64,000 nt of DNA from assembly GCA_038141705.1 (NCBI GenBank), contig JAYQIQ010000001.1, forward strand, positions 1 through 64,000. The letters are read 5' to 3'. Numbering within the stretch: the first letter of the stretch is position 1; each line of letters opens with the position of its first letter. Shown here piece after piece: positions 38,795-48,985 of this stretch. A model generated the notes under the pieces. It was not told the DNA's origin. It made no database searches and saw only the letters and a program-made list of their open reading frames with translations. This DNA comes from Eutrophomonas brisbanensis (GTDB lineage: Bacteria > Pseudomonadota > Gammaproteobacteria > Burkholderiales > Eutrophovitaceae). The translations under genes were made by a program, and so were the position numbers.

Positions 38795-39810
38795 ATGGCG
38801 GTCAAAATTGCGTTAGATTGTATGGGTGGTGACCATGGAATTTCGGTCACCGTTCCCGCGGCCGTTGATTTTCTTCGACGTCACCTCGATAGCGAGATCA
38901 TTCTTGTTGGTGATGAAGACGCGATAAACAAAAATTTGTTCTCAATTCCGAGGGATCAAAGCGGTCGCATCAGCGTCGTGCATGCGTCTGAAGTAGTGGG
39001 AATGGATGAAGGACCAGCTCAAGCACTGCGCGGGAAGAAATCCTCTTCTATGCGTATCGCGATTAATCAGGTTCACGAAGGTCATGCGGCTGCCTGTATT
39101 AGCGCTGGGAATACTGGCGCGCTAATGGCGATTGCCAGATTTGTTCTGAAGACACTCCCAGAAATCGAGAGGCCCGCGATAGCGTCATTCTTACCAACGG
39201 TCAGCGGGAGAGTTTGCATGCTCGACCTCGGGGCAAATATCGATTGCTCCCCGAACAACTCTACCAATTTGCGGTCATGGGCAAATGTCTTGTGACTGCT
39301 AGTGGCGGAAGTGAGAATCCCAGCGTGGGGCTCCTAAATGTCGGCGAGGAGGAAATCAAAGGTAATGAGACTGTTAAAGCGGCATCTGAATTACTCAAAC
39401 AAAGTAATATCAATTACCACGGGTATGTGGAAGGTACGGATATATACAAAGGCACCACTGATGTCATTGTTTGTGATGGGTTTGTAGGAAACGTCGCCCT
39501 TAAGACCTCAGAAGGTTTAGCTCAAATGCTCGGGCATTATTTGAAGGAAGAATTCCACAAAAATATTTTTTCGAAACTTATAGGAATCGCGTCTTCGCCA
39601 GTAATCAATCGATTCAGGAAACGAGTTGACCATCGTAGGTACAATGGCGCAAGCTTGCTTGGCTTGAAAGGTGTCGTTGTTAAGAGTCATGGGTCTGCTG
39701 ATCAATATGCGATGCAGTTTGCCTTGGAAAGAGCATACGACGAAGTAAAGAACAACATCTTACAAAACATCTCGTTAAATGTGGAATTAACGCAAAAGGG
39801 AATAACTTGA
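38795..39810 (+). CDS. plsX: Phosphate acyltransferase PlsX, one frameshift
   Basis: Converts acyl-ACP to acyl-phosphate for phospholipid synthesis with PlsY; peripheral membrane protein. N-terminal IALDCMGGDHG, SAGNTGALMAIA, LDLGAN.DC, then DVIVCDGFVGNVALKTSEG and the late GASLLGLKGVVVKSHGSAD. The break is at about 39250-39254: one C is missing in TCCCC, so DCSPEQLYQFAVMGK can be read through. Rebuilt length is about 339 residues. The TGA stop overlaps the fabH TTG start by four bases. Confidence 0.95.
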
Positions 39811-40766
39811 TCTACTCAAGAATTAGCGGGACCGGAAGTTATCTTCCCGAAAAGATTCTCAGTAACAAGGATCTCGAAGCGATTGTGGATACAAGTGATG
39901 AGTGGATCCAGGAGCGATCTGGGATCAAGAGCCGACACATTGCCGCAGATGATGAGTTGGCCAGTGATCTCGGATTGAAAGCGGGACAGCGCGCGATTGA
40001 GAGTGCAGGGCTTTCAAGTGAGGACATTGATCTTATTATCGTTGCGACTACCACACCAGACATGGTTTTCCCTAGCACGGCGTGTATTATCCAATCCAAA
40101 TTAGACATAGCAACATGTCCAGCGTTTGATGTGCAAGCAGTTTGCAGTGGTTTCGTATACGCGATAAATATTGCAGACCTATTTATAAAATCTGGTCAGG
40201 CGAAGAATGCGCTAATTATTGGGACCGAGGTTTATTCTCGGATATTAAACTGGGAAGACAGAACGACGTGCGTTCTTTTCGGTGACGGAGCAGGAGCGGT
40301 TGTTTTATCGGCATCAGAAACCCCTGGAATAATTGCTACGAAGCTCAATGCAGATGGACGCCATCGAGAAAAACTTTGTGTTCCTGGATGGGTTAAGGCC
40401 GGAGCTACGAGCGGGTCGCCGTTGGTAACGATGGATGGCGGAGCTGTATTCAAATTTGCCGTTAAAGTTTTTGAGCAAACTGCGAGAGATCTGCTACGGG
40501 AAACAAACTTAACGGTTAACGACTTGAATTGGTTCATTCCGCACCAGGCAAATATAAGAATAATGGAGGCGACAGCGAAAAAGCTGGGACTACCGTTGGA
40601 GAAATTAATTGCGACAGTGGATCATCATGGCAACACATCTGCAGCATCGATTCCGCTGGCTCTTGATGAGTCGGTAAAAGCACATAAAGTCAGAAAAGAC
40701 GATTTAATTCTTATCGAAGGAGTAGGCGGGGGGTTCACCTGGGGTGGCGCCTTGCTCCGGGTCTGA
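39807..40766 (+). CDS. fabH: 3-oxoacyl-ACP synthase III
   Basis: Starts fatty-acid elongation by condensing acetyl-CoA with malonyl-ACP. The Cys-His-Asn triad is visible in QAVCSGFVYA (near residue 113), IPHQANIRI and HGNTSAASIP. GVGGGFTWGGALLR at the end is typical. 319 residues. The TTG start at 39807 overlaps the plsX stop; it gives the family N-terminus IYSRISGTGSYLPE. Confidence 0.96.
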   Translation: MIYSRISGTGSYLPEKILSNKDLEAIVDTSDEWIQERSGIKSRHIAADDELASDLGLKAGQRAIESAGLSSEDIDLIIVATTTPDMVFPSTACIIQSKLDIATCPAFDVQAVCSGFVYAINIADLFIKSGQAKNALIIGTEVYSRILNWEDRTTCVLFGDGAGAVVLSASETPGIIATKLNADGRHREKLCVPGWVKAGATSGSPLVTMDGGAVFKFAVKVFEQTARDLLRETNLTVNDLNWFIPHQANIRIMEATAKKLGLPLEKLIATVDHHGNTSAASIPLALDESVKAHKVRKDDLILIEGVGGGFTWGGALLRV

Positions 40767-40787
40767 TAATAAAAGGAAAAAACTAGT

Positions 40788-41723
40788 ATGAAATTTTCAT
40801 TTTTATTTCCAGGGCAAGGGTCACAGTCGGTTGGCATGATGAATGCGTTTTCGGATATGGATATCGTTCGAAACACCTTTAACGAGGCGAGCGATATTCT
40901 CGGAAGAGATTTATGGAATATGGCTGAAAAAGGACCCGATGAGCTCTTGGCTCAAACCACGAATACACAACCCCTGATGCTGGTCTCGGATGTGTCGATG
41001 TATCGTGCCTGGAGGACGGTATGCGACGCTGAGCCAACAGTGTTGGCGGGGCATAGCCTAGGGGAATACGCAGCCCTCGTAGCCTCGGGTGCGTTAAGTT
41101 TCTCCGATGCCGTATCGCTTGTTCAGACAAGAGCAGAACTGATGCAGTCAGCTGTGCCAGCTGGAGTTGGAGCAATGGCTGCGGTTCTTGGTCTCGATGA
41201 TGAGCAAGTCATCACCGCGTGCGAGAAGGTTAGTGAGACAGGTCGCGTCGCGGAGCCTGCAAATTTCAATGCGCCTGGTCAGGTTGTAATCGCGGGGTCA
41301 TAGAGAGGCTGTGGAGGCTGCGGTTGAGGAAGCCAAATCGCTAGGAGCGAAAAGAGCTATGACGCTTCCGATGAGTGTACCTTCGCATTGCAGTTTGATA
41401 ACGGACGCCGCAGATTCATTTTTTGAGGCTTAGAGTCAGTACCTTTTGGGACACCAAAAATACCCGTAATCCATAATGAAAGTGTATTGCCAGCCGGAAA
41501 TCCTCAAGAGATCAGAGAAAGTCTTAAAAAACAGCTCTACCGACCCGTACGTTGGTCCGAAACGGTTAGTAGTCTCTCAAAACGCCAAGTGACTCATGTG
41601 TCGGAGTGCGGTCCTGGAAAAGTCCTAAGCGGTCTGTGTAAGCGGATCAACAAAGAACTGTTGGTCTTATCTATTAGTGATCCAGAAAGTATGCGAAATA
41701 CCGCATCAGAAATCTCGGCTTGA
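40788..41723 (+). CDS. fabD: Malonyl-CoA:ACP transacylase, two frameshifts
   Basis: Loads malonyl onto ACP. FPGQGSQ at the N-terminus, GHSLGEYAAL with the nucleophilic Ser near residue 90, and SVPSHCSL with the catalytic His near residue 200. One G too many in GGGG at about 41297 turns AGHREAVEAA into a stop. One base is missing at about 41429, before LESVPFGTPKIPVIHN. Corrected length is about 311 residues against 309 in E. coli. In the fabH-fabD-fabG-acpP-fabF order. Confidence 0.95.
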
Positions 41724-41731
41724 GGAAGATT

Positions 41732-42481
41732 ATGACGTTTAATTTTGATAAAAAAATCGTGTTGGTAACAGGCGCTTCGCGCGGAATAGGGCGCGCAATC
41801 GCCGAGAGCTTTGGTGCCGCGGGCGCCACGGTAATTGGCACCGCTACAACAGATGATGGCGCAAAAAATATTGATAGCTACCTCCAGTCAACTGGAACCA
41901 ACGGTGTTGGCCGACGACTGGATGTTCGGGATCTGGATTCATGCGAAAAGACGCTGGATGGAATAGAAAAAGAATTCGGACCGATTGGCGTCCTTGTAAA
42001 TAATGCGGGTATTACAAGAGATAACCTCCTCATGAGAATGAAAGAGGAGGAGTGGGATGACATTATGAATACCAACCTAAAGTCGATCTTTAGATTATCG
42101 AAGCTCGTTTGTCGAGGCATGATGAAGGCGAAATCTGGCCGCATAATTAACATCACCTCTGTCGTCGGAACAATGGGGAATGCGGGTCAAACGAATTATG
42201 CTGCAGCGAAGGCTGGGATCGTTGGTTTTAGCAAGTCTCTTGCGCGTGAGTTAGGGAGTCGGAACATTACGGTAAATTGTGTTGCTCCTGGTTTTATCGA
42301 CACTGAAATGACTCAAGTACTGCCAGAAGAGCAAAAAAAAGCACTAACGAATCAAATCCCGTTGGCACGCTTAGGAGATGCGGGAGATATCGCGGGAGCG
42401 ACACTTTTCTTGGCTTCTGACTTGGCCGCATACATCACTGGAGCGACGCTTCATGTTAACGGTGGAATGGTGATGGAATAG
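41732..42481 (+). CDS. fabG: 3-oxoacyl-ACP reductase
   Basis: NADPH reduction of 3-oxoacyl-ACP in each elongation cycle. TGASRGIGRAIAE, NNAGITRDNLLMRM, the catalytic NITSVVG Ser and YAAAK Tyr/Lys, and TGATLHVNGGMVM at the end are all FabG-like. The ATG at 41732 follows GAGGAAG, which overlaps the fabD stop. About 249 residues, intact. Its place between fabD and acpP identifies it as the true FabG of the genome. Confidence 0.96.
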   Translation: MTFNFDKKIVLVTGASRGIGRAIAESFGAAGATVIGTATTDDGAKNIDSYLQSTGTNGVGRRLDVRDLDSCEKTLDGIEKEFGPIGVLVNNAGITRDNLLMRMKEEEWDDIMNTNLKSIFRLSKLVCRGMMKAKSGRIINITSVVGTMGNAGQTNYAAAKAGIVGFSKSLARELGSRNITVNCVAPGFIDTEMTQVLPEEQKKALTNQIPLARLGDAGDIAGATLFLASDLAAYITGATLHVNGGMVME

Positions 42482-42586
42482 CAACAATGGGATCGTATTT
42501 TGGTAGAATAGCGAAGTTTTTTACGGGTCCGATCTTGAATTAGGATCTCGCAACGACAAATTTCTTTAGAAACTAAGGGGTTTTAC

Positions 42587-42826
42587 ATGGAATCGATTGA
42601 GCAACGCGTTAAAAAGATTGTTGCTGAGCAGTTAGGCGTGAACGAAGCTGAAATTAAAAACGAGTCTACTTTTGTAGATGATTTGGGCGCTGATTCACTG
42701 GATACCGTAGAGTTGGTTATGGCGCTCGAGGAAGAGTTTGAGTGTGAAATTCCTGATGAGGAAGCAGAAAAGATCACTTCAGTTCAACAAGCGATCGATT
42801 ACATTAATGCAAATCTAGACGCCTAA
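42587..42826 (+). CDS. acpP: Acyl carrier protein
   Basis: 79-residue acidic four-helix carrier. The phosphopantetheine Ser is in LGADSLDTVELVMALEEEF. It starts MESIEQRVKKIVAEQLGV and ends NANLDA. CTAAGGGG lies 7 bases before the ATG. A short ACGCC/GGCGT stem overlapping the stop (42817-42837), followed by TTTT, may act as a weak attenuator before fabF, which fits the usual excess of ACP. Confidence 0.97.
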   Translation: MESIEQRVKKIVAEQLGVNEAEIKNESTFVDDLGADSLDTVELVMALEEEFECEIPDEEAEKITSVQQAIDYINANLDA

Positions 42827-42857
42827 TTTCAGGCGTTTTCCGAAGGGCATAGTCGCG

Positions 42858-44095
42858 GTGGCAAAACGCAGAGTTGTTGTAACGGGTTTAGGGATAGTAT
42901 GTCCCGTAGGCAACAACGTTGATACAGCCTGGAAAAATATTCTTGAAGGTAAGTCAGGGATCGGGACGATCACTCGTTTCGATCCTGCGCCTTTTGCATC
43001 ACACATAGCAGGTGAAGTTAAAGATTTCGACGTTTCCACGGTACTTTCACCGAAAGAAGCGCGTCGGGTTGATACGTTTATTCACTACGGACTTGCTGCA
43101 GGAATACAAGCTCTGGAAGATGCCGGCATATCCAAAGCCCCAGACAATGCGGAACGGATAGGCGTCAATATCGGCTCTGGCATAGGGGGGCTACCCCTGA
43201 TTGAAGAGACGGACAAACTACTTGCAGATAGTGGTCCTCGCAAGATATCTCCATTTTTATCCCAGGTGCCATTATTAATATGGTCTCTGGAAACCTCTCG
43301 ATTATGTATGGCCTTAAAGGCCCAAGTTTGGCGGTGGTAACAGCCTGCACGACAGCAACGCATTGTATCGGAGACTCAGCGAGACTGATCGAATATGGCG
43401 ACGTTGATGTCATGGTGGCGGGAGGCGCTGAATCTTGCGTATCTCCACTTGGGGTCGGTGGTTTTTCTGCTGCACGGGCATTGAGCACGCGTAACGACGA
43501 TCCTGCAACCGCCAGTAGACCTTGGGATATTGGAAGAGATGGTTTTGTGCTTGGAGAGGGGGCAGGAGTTCTCGTCTTAGAAGAGTATGAGCATGCGAAA
43601 GCTCGAGGAGCAAAAATTTATTGTGAGCTACCTGGCTTTGGCATGAGCGCAGATGCAAATCATATTACGGCACCTTGTGAAGATGGTGAGGGGGCTGCGC
43701 GTTGTATGAATAATGCAATTAAAAATGCAGGCATTTCACCGAACGACATCAACTACGTAAATGCTCATGGCACGTCGACACCTCTGGGGGATATTGCTGA
43801 GACCGTAGCGATTAAAAGGATGTTCGCCGAGCAATCGAAAAACATTGCCGTTAGCTCCACCAAATCGAGCATTGGGCACCTACTTGGGGCTGCGGGAGGA
43901 GTGGAGGCAGTTTTCACCGCGTTGGCTATCCGAGATCAAATCGCACCTCCAACGATTAATTTGCACGACCAAGATCCAGCCTGTGATCTAGATTACGTTC
44001 CGAACCATGCTAGGAAGATGGAAATCAATGGTGCGATATCGAATTCGTTTGGTTTTGGTGGCACAAACGGTAGCTTGGTCTTTACAAGAATCTAG
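42858..44095 (+). CDS. fabF: 3-oxoacyl-ACP synthase II, one frameshift
   Basis: Main elongating condensing enzyme (KAS II). RRVVVTGLGIVCPVG at the N-terminus; Cys in ACTTATHC (a ACSTA-type motif); the two His in VNAHGTSTPLGD and SSIGHLLGAAGG; FGFGGTNGSLVF at the end. The break is at about 43256-43260: one T missing in TTTTT turns FFIPGAIINMVSGNL out of frame. Rebuilt length is about 413 residues, normal for FabF. GTG start at 42858. pabC, which often follows fabF, is absent and mltG comes next. Confidence 0.96.
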
Positions 44096-44137
44096 TTTTA
44101 ACCCTCTGAGCTTGCAATCAAATGGCTCAATACCATC

Positions 44138-45133
44138 GTGGACAAATTTCGTAAAATGTTCCTGAGACTAGTCCTGGCTATCACTGGAGTTGTTGCGCTT
44201 GGTCTGATTTGGATTATTTGGACAGGACTGCGTCCAGTCGCGGTCGAAGATACAGTGAGATTTACCGTTGAGCGAGGGCAAACTCTTCACTCAGCTGCAA
44301 AATCGCTAGAAAACGAGTCTATCGTCCCCGATGCGAAGTCTTTCCAAATTCTAGCGTCGATATTTAATGCAGGAGAACGCATCAAAGCTGGAGTGTACGA
44401 ATTTGAAAACGGATCGACGTCTTTTCAAGTTCTACAAAAGCTCATACGTGGCTACTTCGCAAAAAATAAAATTCGTCTTCAAGAAGGGTGGACGTTTTGG
44501 CAGGTTCGCAACGCGCTCGATAATGCGCAAGCTCTGCGACATGACACTAAAAGTCTGTCTGATTCCCAAATTTTAAGATTGCTAAATATTGAGGAGGAGC
44601 ATCCAGAGGGGCTTTTCTATCCAGACACCTATACATTTTCGGGTGGGGATAGTGATCTCGAAATACTTCGAATTGCGAATGAAAAATTAAAAAAAACGTT
44701 GACATCCGAGTGGGAAAATAAGCCTCAGAAAACTCTTCTAAAAACTCCTTATGAAGCATTGGTTCTCGCATCGATTATTGAAAAAGAAACATCGCTCGAG
44801 AGTGAGAAAACTCTAATCTCTGCGGTCTTTCATAACAGACTCCGAAAACGAATGCGGCTACAGGCTGACCCGACCGTCATTTATGGGATTGGTCCGGAAT
44901 TTAACGGAAATATAACGCGTAACGATCTTCGCGAAGACACCCCTTACAATACTTATACGAGAGATGGTCTCCCGCCAACTCCAATCGCTATGGTTACTAG
45001 ATCTTCCATTAAGGCTGCAATCAATCCGATATCCGACACGGCTCTTTACTTTGTTGCCAAAGGAGATGGCTCTCACCACTTCTCGGATAACCTTGCTGAT
45101 CACAACAAGGCAGTCCAAGCGTATCAACGGTAA
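44138..45133 (+). CDS. mltG: Endolytic murein transglycosylase MltG
   Basis: Cuts nascent glycan strands in the periplasm and sets their length. One N-terminal membrane helix (LVLAITGVVALGLIWIIW), a LysM-like region, then the YceG domain with ASIIEKET holding the catalytic Glu, VFHNRL, QADPTVIYG, NTYTRDGLPPTPI and FVAKGDGSHHFS. 331 residues, intact, GTG start. In the usual place before tmk. Confidence 0.94.
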   Translation: MDKFRKMFLRLVLAITGVVALGLIWIIWTGLRPVAVEDTVRFTVERGQTLHSAAKSLENESIVPDAKSFQILASIFNAGERIKAGVYEFENGSTSFQVLQKLIRGYFAKNKIRLQEGWTFWQVRNALDNAQALRHDTKSLSDSQILRLLNIEEEHPEGLFYPDTYTFSGGDSDLEILRIANEKLKKTLTSEWENKPQKTLLKTPYEALVLASIIEKETSLESEKTLISAVFHNRLRKRMRLQADPTVIYGIGPEFNGNITRNDLREDTPYNTYTRDGLPPTPIAMVTRSSIKAAINPISDTALYFVAKGDGSHHFSDNLADHNKAVQAYQR

Positions 45134-45142
45134 AATTTGCCT

Positions 45143-45761
45143 GTGAAAACTGGACGATTTATTACATTTGAAGGCATCGATGGCGCTGGGAAAAGCACAC
45201 AGCTATCCAATGCCATTGATTACGTGAAAGGACTTGGGACGACCGTTTATAGAGACCCGAGAGCCAGGCGGCACTGAGCTTGGAGAGAGAATTCGCTCTT
45301 TAATTCTTGACGGGAAAAATAAGATCAGCGCTGAAGCCGAAACGATGATGATGTTCTCTGCTCGTCTCGAGCACTTAAATAGCGTTATTAAACCTGCACT
45401 AGATGACGGAAAAATTGTATTGTGTGATCGGTTTACTGATGCGACCTTCGCGTATCAAGGGTTTGGTTCTGGTGTTGACATAAGCTTAATAGAAAACCTC
45501 GAACGTATCGTTCAGAACGGTTTACAGCCCGACAGAACTTTCTTTTTTGATTTGGACACGCAGACCGCGAACGCACGTATTGCAGGACGTGAATTGGATA
45601 GATTTGAGTCTGAAGCCATTGATTTTCATCAAAGGGTTAGAGAGGGGTACCTAGCCCGAGCGAAAGCCCATTCACAACGTTTCACAATCATCAACGCAGA
45701 TCGTTCGTCGGACGAAATCAAGGGCGACTTATTGAATGAGTTAGCGATGTTATGCAGCTAA
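45143..45761 (+). CDS. tmk: Thymidylate kinase, one frameshift
   Basis: Phosphorylates dTMP to dTDP. P-loop FEGIDGAGKSTQL near residue 10; TREPGGTELGERIR; DRFTDATFAYQGFG; the LID region GRELDRFESE. The frame is lost near 45247: one T is missing so that FIETREPGGT follows. Rebuilt about 206 residues. GTG start at 45143. The end overlaps the holB start by 10 bases. Confidence 0.95.
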
Positions 45762-46737
45762 ACGATCTGCCGTGGGGGGCTCAGTCAATTTCCGATTTAG
45801 GAAACACCTTACCGAATTCTCTTTTAATTTACGGTCAATCGGGTATCGGGAAGAGAGCACTATCAAAACTAATCGCTCAGTCAATTCTCTGTTCAGAAAA
45901 TCAAAATCTAGGAACTCCGTGTGGCAAATGTTCGGACTGTGATCTATTTCTAGCGGAAACACATCCCGATTTTCGCCTGATTACCGATGAGGCGGATGAA
46001 GAGGCGAATTGATCGATACCGCTGCATCAACTAAAAGACTGGCCAAAAGAATATTTCGATAGCGATGATTCGTGGCCTGTCAGAATACGTGATGATTAAA
46101 CCGCTAAGAGATCGGGCAAAAGTTATCGTTGTTGATCCTGCGGATTCAATGAACGCGAATTCGGCGAATGCGCTCCTAAAAGTTCTAGAAGAACCACCGA
46201 TTTACGCTCACTTGATATTGATTACGCGAAGTCCTCAAACGGTACTTCCAACAATCGCTAGTCGTTGCTTAAAACTCAAGATCAACAGCCCCTTCTGAAA
46301 GTGCTGCAATTCAATGGCTTGAAGCGCACGCGGATAGCAAACATGATCGCTATCTCCAGTTAGCACTTAGGCTATCTGGCGGCGCACCTATGAAGGCTAT
46401 CGAGCTTTGCGAGGATGAGCAATTCTTCAATTTACGAGAAGATATTTTTGGAGAACTCGATCAGAGAGCTCTAGATATCTTTCGACTTGCTGAACTCTGC
46501 GAAAAATTAGAACCAATGCAAACGAGTGCGATATTCAATACGCTGCTCCTCGATGTGATGTGTGTCCAAGAGGGTGGGGATGTTCAACACAATATCGATC
46601 AGACCAAGATTGTCGAACACTGGGCAAACTCAAAATCCGGGAAAGACCTTGTACACTGGTCAGACGATTGGGTTGAGTTTGCTCGTTCAGCGAATCATCC
46701 ACTTAACAAACGCCTGGCACTTGAAGCTCTTTTTTAA
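45752..46737 (+). CDS. holB: DNA polymerase III delta' subunit, three frameshifts
   Basis: Clamp-loader subunit. LLIYGQSGIGKRALS is the modified P-loop; the zinc module CGKCSDCDLF follows with an upstream Cys; VDPADSMNANSANALLKVLE and SRCLKLKI are family blocks. Three breaks are seen. One base is missing near 46010 (before LIDTAASTK). One A is missing near 46033-46036 (before KTGQKNISIAMIRGLSEYV). One T is extra near 46297 (before SESAAIQWLEAHADS). Corrected length is about 328 residues. The pilZ gene that often lies between holB and tatD is absent. Confidence 0.92.
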
Positions 46738-46765
46738 AGACCCCAAGTCATAAAAATCAATATCA

Positions 46766-47533
46766 ATGGAAATCATCGATTCACACTGCCATATTAACTT
46801 TCCAGGCCTGTTAGAGGACATAGATGGTATTTTGGCGCGAATGGCAGAGCACTCCGTATCCAAAGCGCTTTGTGTTTCAGTCACGCTAGAAAAATTTCCA
46901 GAAGTTCTAGCGTTAGCTGAAACCCACGATCATATCTATGCATCGGTTGGTGTTCATCCAGATAGCGAGAAGGGAGAAGAACCAACTATTGAGAAGTTAG
47001 TCACTCTTTCCAACCATGACAAAGTTGTTGCAATTGGCGAGACTGGGCTGGATTACTTCAGAGTGGAAGGCGATACCGAATGGCAGCGCGAGCGATTTCG
47101 CACGCATATTGCGGCATCACTCAAGGCGAAAAAACCTCTAATTATTCATACGCGCGAGGCAGGATCCGATACCTTAGATATTTTGAGAGAAGCGGGTAGG
47201 GGCAAGGCTCGAGGAGTGATGCATTGCTTTACAGAGACTTTGCCATTTGCTCTTGCATCGATAGAGTTGGGATTTTTAATTTCTTTTTCGGGAATTATCA
47301 CATTCAAGAATGCACAGGAAATTAGAGATGTTGCAAAAGCTATCCCAATAGAATCGATACTGATTGAAACGGACTCACCATATCTCGCTCCAGTTCCCAA
47401 CCGCGGCAAAACTAACGAACCGTCATACGTCCGATTTGTGCTCGATGAGGTCTCACGCGTTAAAGGTATCCCAATAGATACTGTAGCTCAAAAAACAACA
47501 GAAAATTTCCATCGTTTATTTCTAAACGCTTAA
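46766..47533 (+). CDS. tatD: TatD-family metal-dependent DNase
   Basis: 255 residues. IDSHCHINFPG holds the first metal HxH pair. GETGLDYF, PLIIHTREA, MHCFTE and LIETDSPYLAPVPNRGKTNEP give the other ligands and the signature. TatD proteins are 3'-5' exonucleases or D-aminoacyl hydrolases; the exact role is debated. It overlaps the convergent cation channel gene by its stop codon. Confidence 0.94.
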   Translation: MEIIDSHCHINFPGLLEDIDGILARMAEHSVSKALCVSVTLEKFPEVLALAETHDHIYASVGVHPDSEKGEEPTIEKLVTLSNHDKVVAIGETGLDYFRVEGDTEWQRERFRTHIAASLKAKKPLIIHTREAGSDTLDILREAGRGKARGVMHCFTETLPFALASIELGFLISFSGIITFKNAQEIRDVAKAIPIESILIETDSPYLAPVPNRGKTNEPSYVRFVLDEVSRVKGIPIDTVAQKTTENFHRLFLNA

Positions 47534-48334
47534 CTGCGGTCCAAGCGATTTCTCAGTCGCTCGAGCTCCCCCGATATTTTCTGTATACCTTCAACTAATT
47601 CTTGCTTATGTCTCTCTTCTGTGACATCTCCAACAAGATTTAGTGACTTACTCTCTTTGTTTACCACATCGACAACGATAGCAATTAACATATTTAAAAA
47701 CGCGAATGCTGAAAAAAAAGATAAAGGTCAAAAAATATATCCAGGCCAATGGATACACCTCCATGACCTCATACATCACATCTGTCCAATCTTCAAAGGT
47801 CATAACTCTAAATAGCGTCAACATTGCCCGCAAAATATCACCCCAAAGAAAAGGGTTGATCTCAGAAAATAGCGTTGCTCCCACTGCCCCATAGATGTAG
47901 AAAAAGATGAACATCAAAAGCACGAGGTATCCAAGTCTTGGAAGCGACGTGATAAGCGCGTTTAGCAGAACGCGCAACTCTGGAACGAATGAAATAAGTC
48001 GCAATACCCTAAAAATCCTTAAAAGTCGGCCAACAAATACCAGATTTGAACTCTCCAATGGCACTAAGCTACCAATCACAATCATCGTGTCGAATATATT
48101 CCATGGGTCCTTCAGGAATCTTTTTAGGCTTCCCTCGGCCACGATGCGAATCGCGAGCTCGACAGTAAATATGCCCGTGATAGCAAGGTCTAAATAAACA
48201 AGGATGTACTGGTAGGGATCCAGCAAATGGTAGGTGTGAGCACCGACGTTGAGTGCAGATATGATGATAATGAATATCATCGTCATCTCAAACCATTTGC
48301 TATGCCGAATGTCGATAATTTTTTGCGTAAACAT
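47530..48334 (-). CDS. Voltage-gated cation channel, single-domain (BacNav-like), frameshifted at C-terminus
   Basis: One six-helix ion-transport domain that should act as a tetramer in the inner membrane. S4 carries repeated Arg (RLLRIFRVLRLISF). The pore filter is TFEDWTD, flanked by LTLFRVM and VMYEVM. The frame breaks in the T8 run at about 47705-47712. One added T reads FSAFAFLNMLIAIVVDVVNK and then a charged coiled coil (ERHKQELVEGIQKISGELER) to a stop at 47530, the usual C-terminal tail of these channels. Rebuilt about 268 residues. The acidic residues after the Glu suggest calcium permeation, discussed in the findings. Confidence 0.88.
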
Positions 48335-48367
48335 ATGTCAATTTTGAGAGCAAAATTATTCAAGTCA

Positions 48368-48400
48368 AAAAAAAGAAAACCAAGTAGGTTTTCTTTTTTT
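48368..48400 (-). terminator. A/T-flanked hairpin terminator after 48415-48900
   Basis: A perfect 14-bp stem with GAAAACC/GGTTTTC at its core, an AAGTA loop and A7/T7 flanks (48368-48381 and 48387-48400). It lies 14 bases downstream of the minus-strand gene ending at 48415 and ahead of the channel gene, so it insulates the two. Confidence 0.85.
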
Positions 48401-48414
48401 CTGCGCGATTTTGT

Positions 48415-48900
48415 TTAGTGTTTCATATCACAATCAAATGAAACCGAGACAAACACACCATCGTTCATCATATACGTAGGAACGTATTTACAAGTGCCCA
48501 TTAAGTTAGCGTATTTTCCGGATACCCCACGTAGTACACTCTCACCGGGGCCGCCCTGACCAATGATTCCCACTCGGTTGTTTTCCATAGAGAACTCATC
48601 GCCGTCTTTATCTTTTACCGAGCACAACGCATACAGAGTCGACTGCCCATCTTTATCAAGGCTGCTAGCTGCACAGGAGAATGACAGTACGGTACCGCTA
48701 GGAATACTTTCGTAACTCGATGCCCCAACATTTGCTAACCCCTTTAGTCCTGCAGCCGTAAACGAAATATCTCCAGATTTAACTTTCGTTATGCTGAATT
48801 GGCCATTCGACACAAATGACATTTTCCCTGCATTGTGGCCATGGTGATCAGCTAGCGCAGCCGTTGAAAAAAAGAATATTAGAAAATATATAAATTTCAT
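48415..48900 (-). CDS. Exported protein of unknown function
   Basis: 161 residues. Signal peptide MKFIYFLIFFFSTAALA. The mature N-terminus is His-rich (DHHGHNAGK). The rest is beta-rich, with Cys at several positions (SFSCAAS, ALCSVKD, GTCKYVP, FDCDMKH) that could form two disulphides. Gly-rich GQGGPGESVLRGVSGKYAN near the end. No family recognised. It is monocistronic with its own terminator. Confidence 0.7.
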   Translation of the reverse strand: MKFIYFLIFFFSTAALADHHGHNAGKMSFVSNGQFSITKVKSGDISFTAAGLKGLANVGASSYESIPSGTVLSFSCAASSLDKDGQSTLYALCSVKDKDGDEFSMENNRVGIIGQGGPGESVLRGVSGKYANLMGTCKYVPTYMMNDGVFVSVSFDCDMKH

Positions 48901-48985
48901 CTTGAAATCCTCCAGGTTGGATTATTTTTGTAATTTCCATGAGTTACAATTGAAGTATTACACAAAGCAAGTAACAGGAAATCGC

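Noticed and set aside
42817..42841. Strong terminator after acpP
   Set aside because: Only five pairs and a short T run overlapping the stop codon; kept as a possible weak attenuator in the acpP entry.
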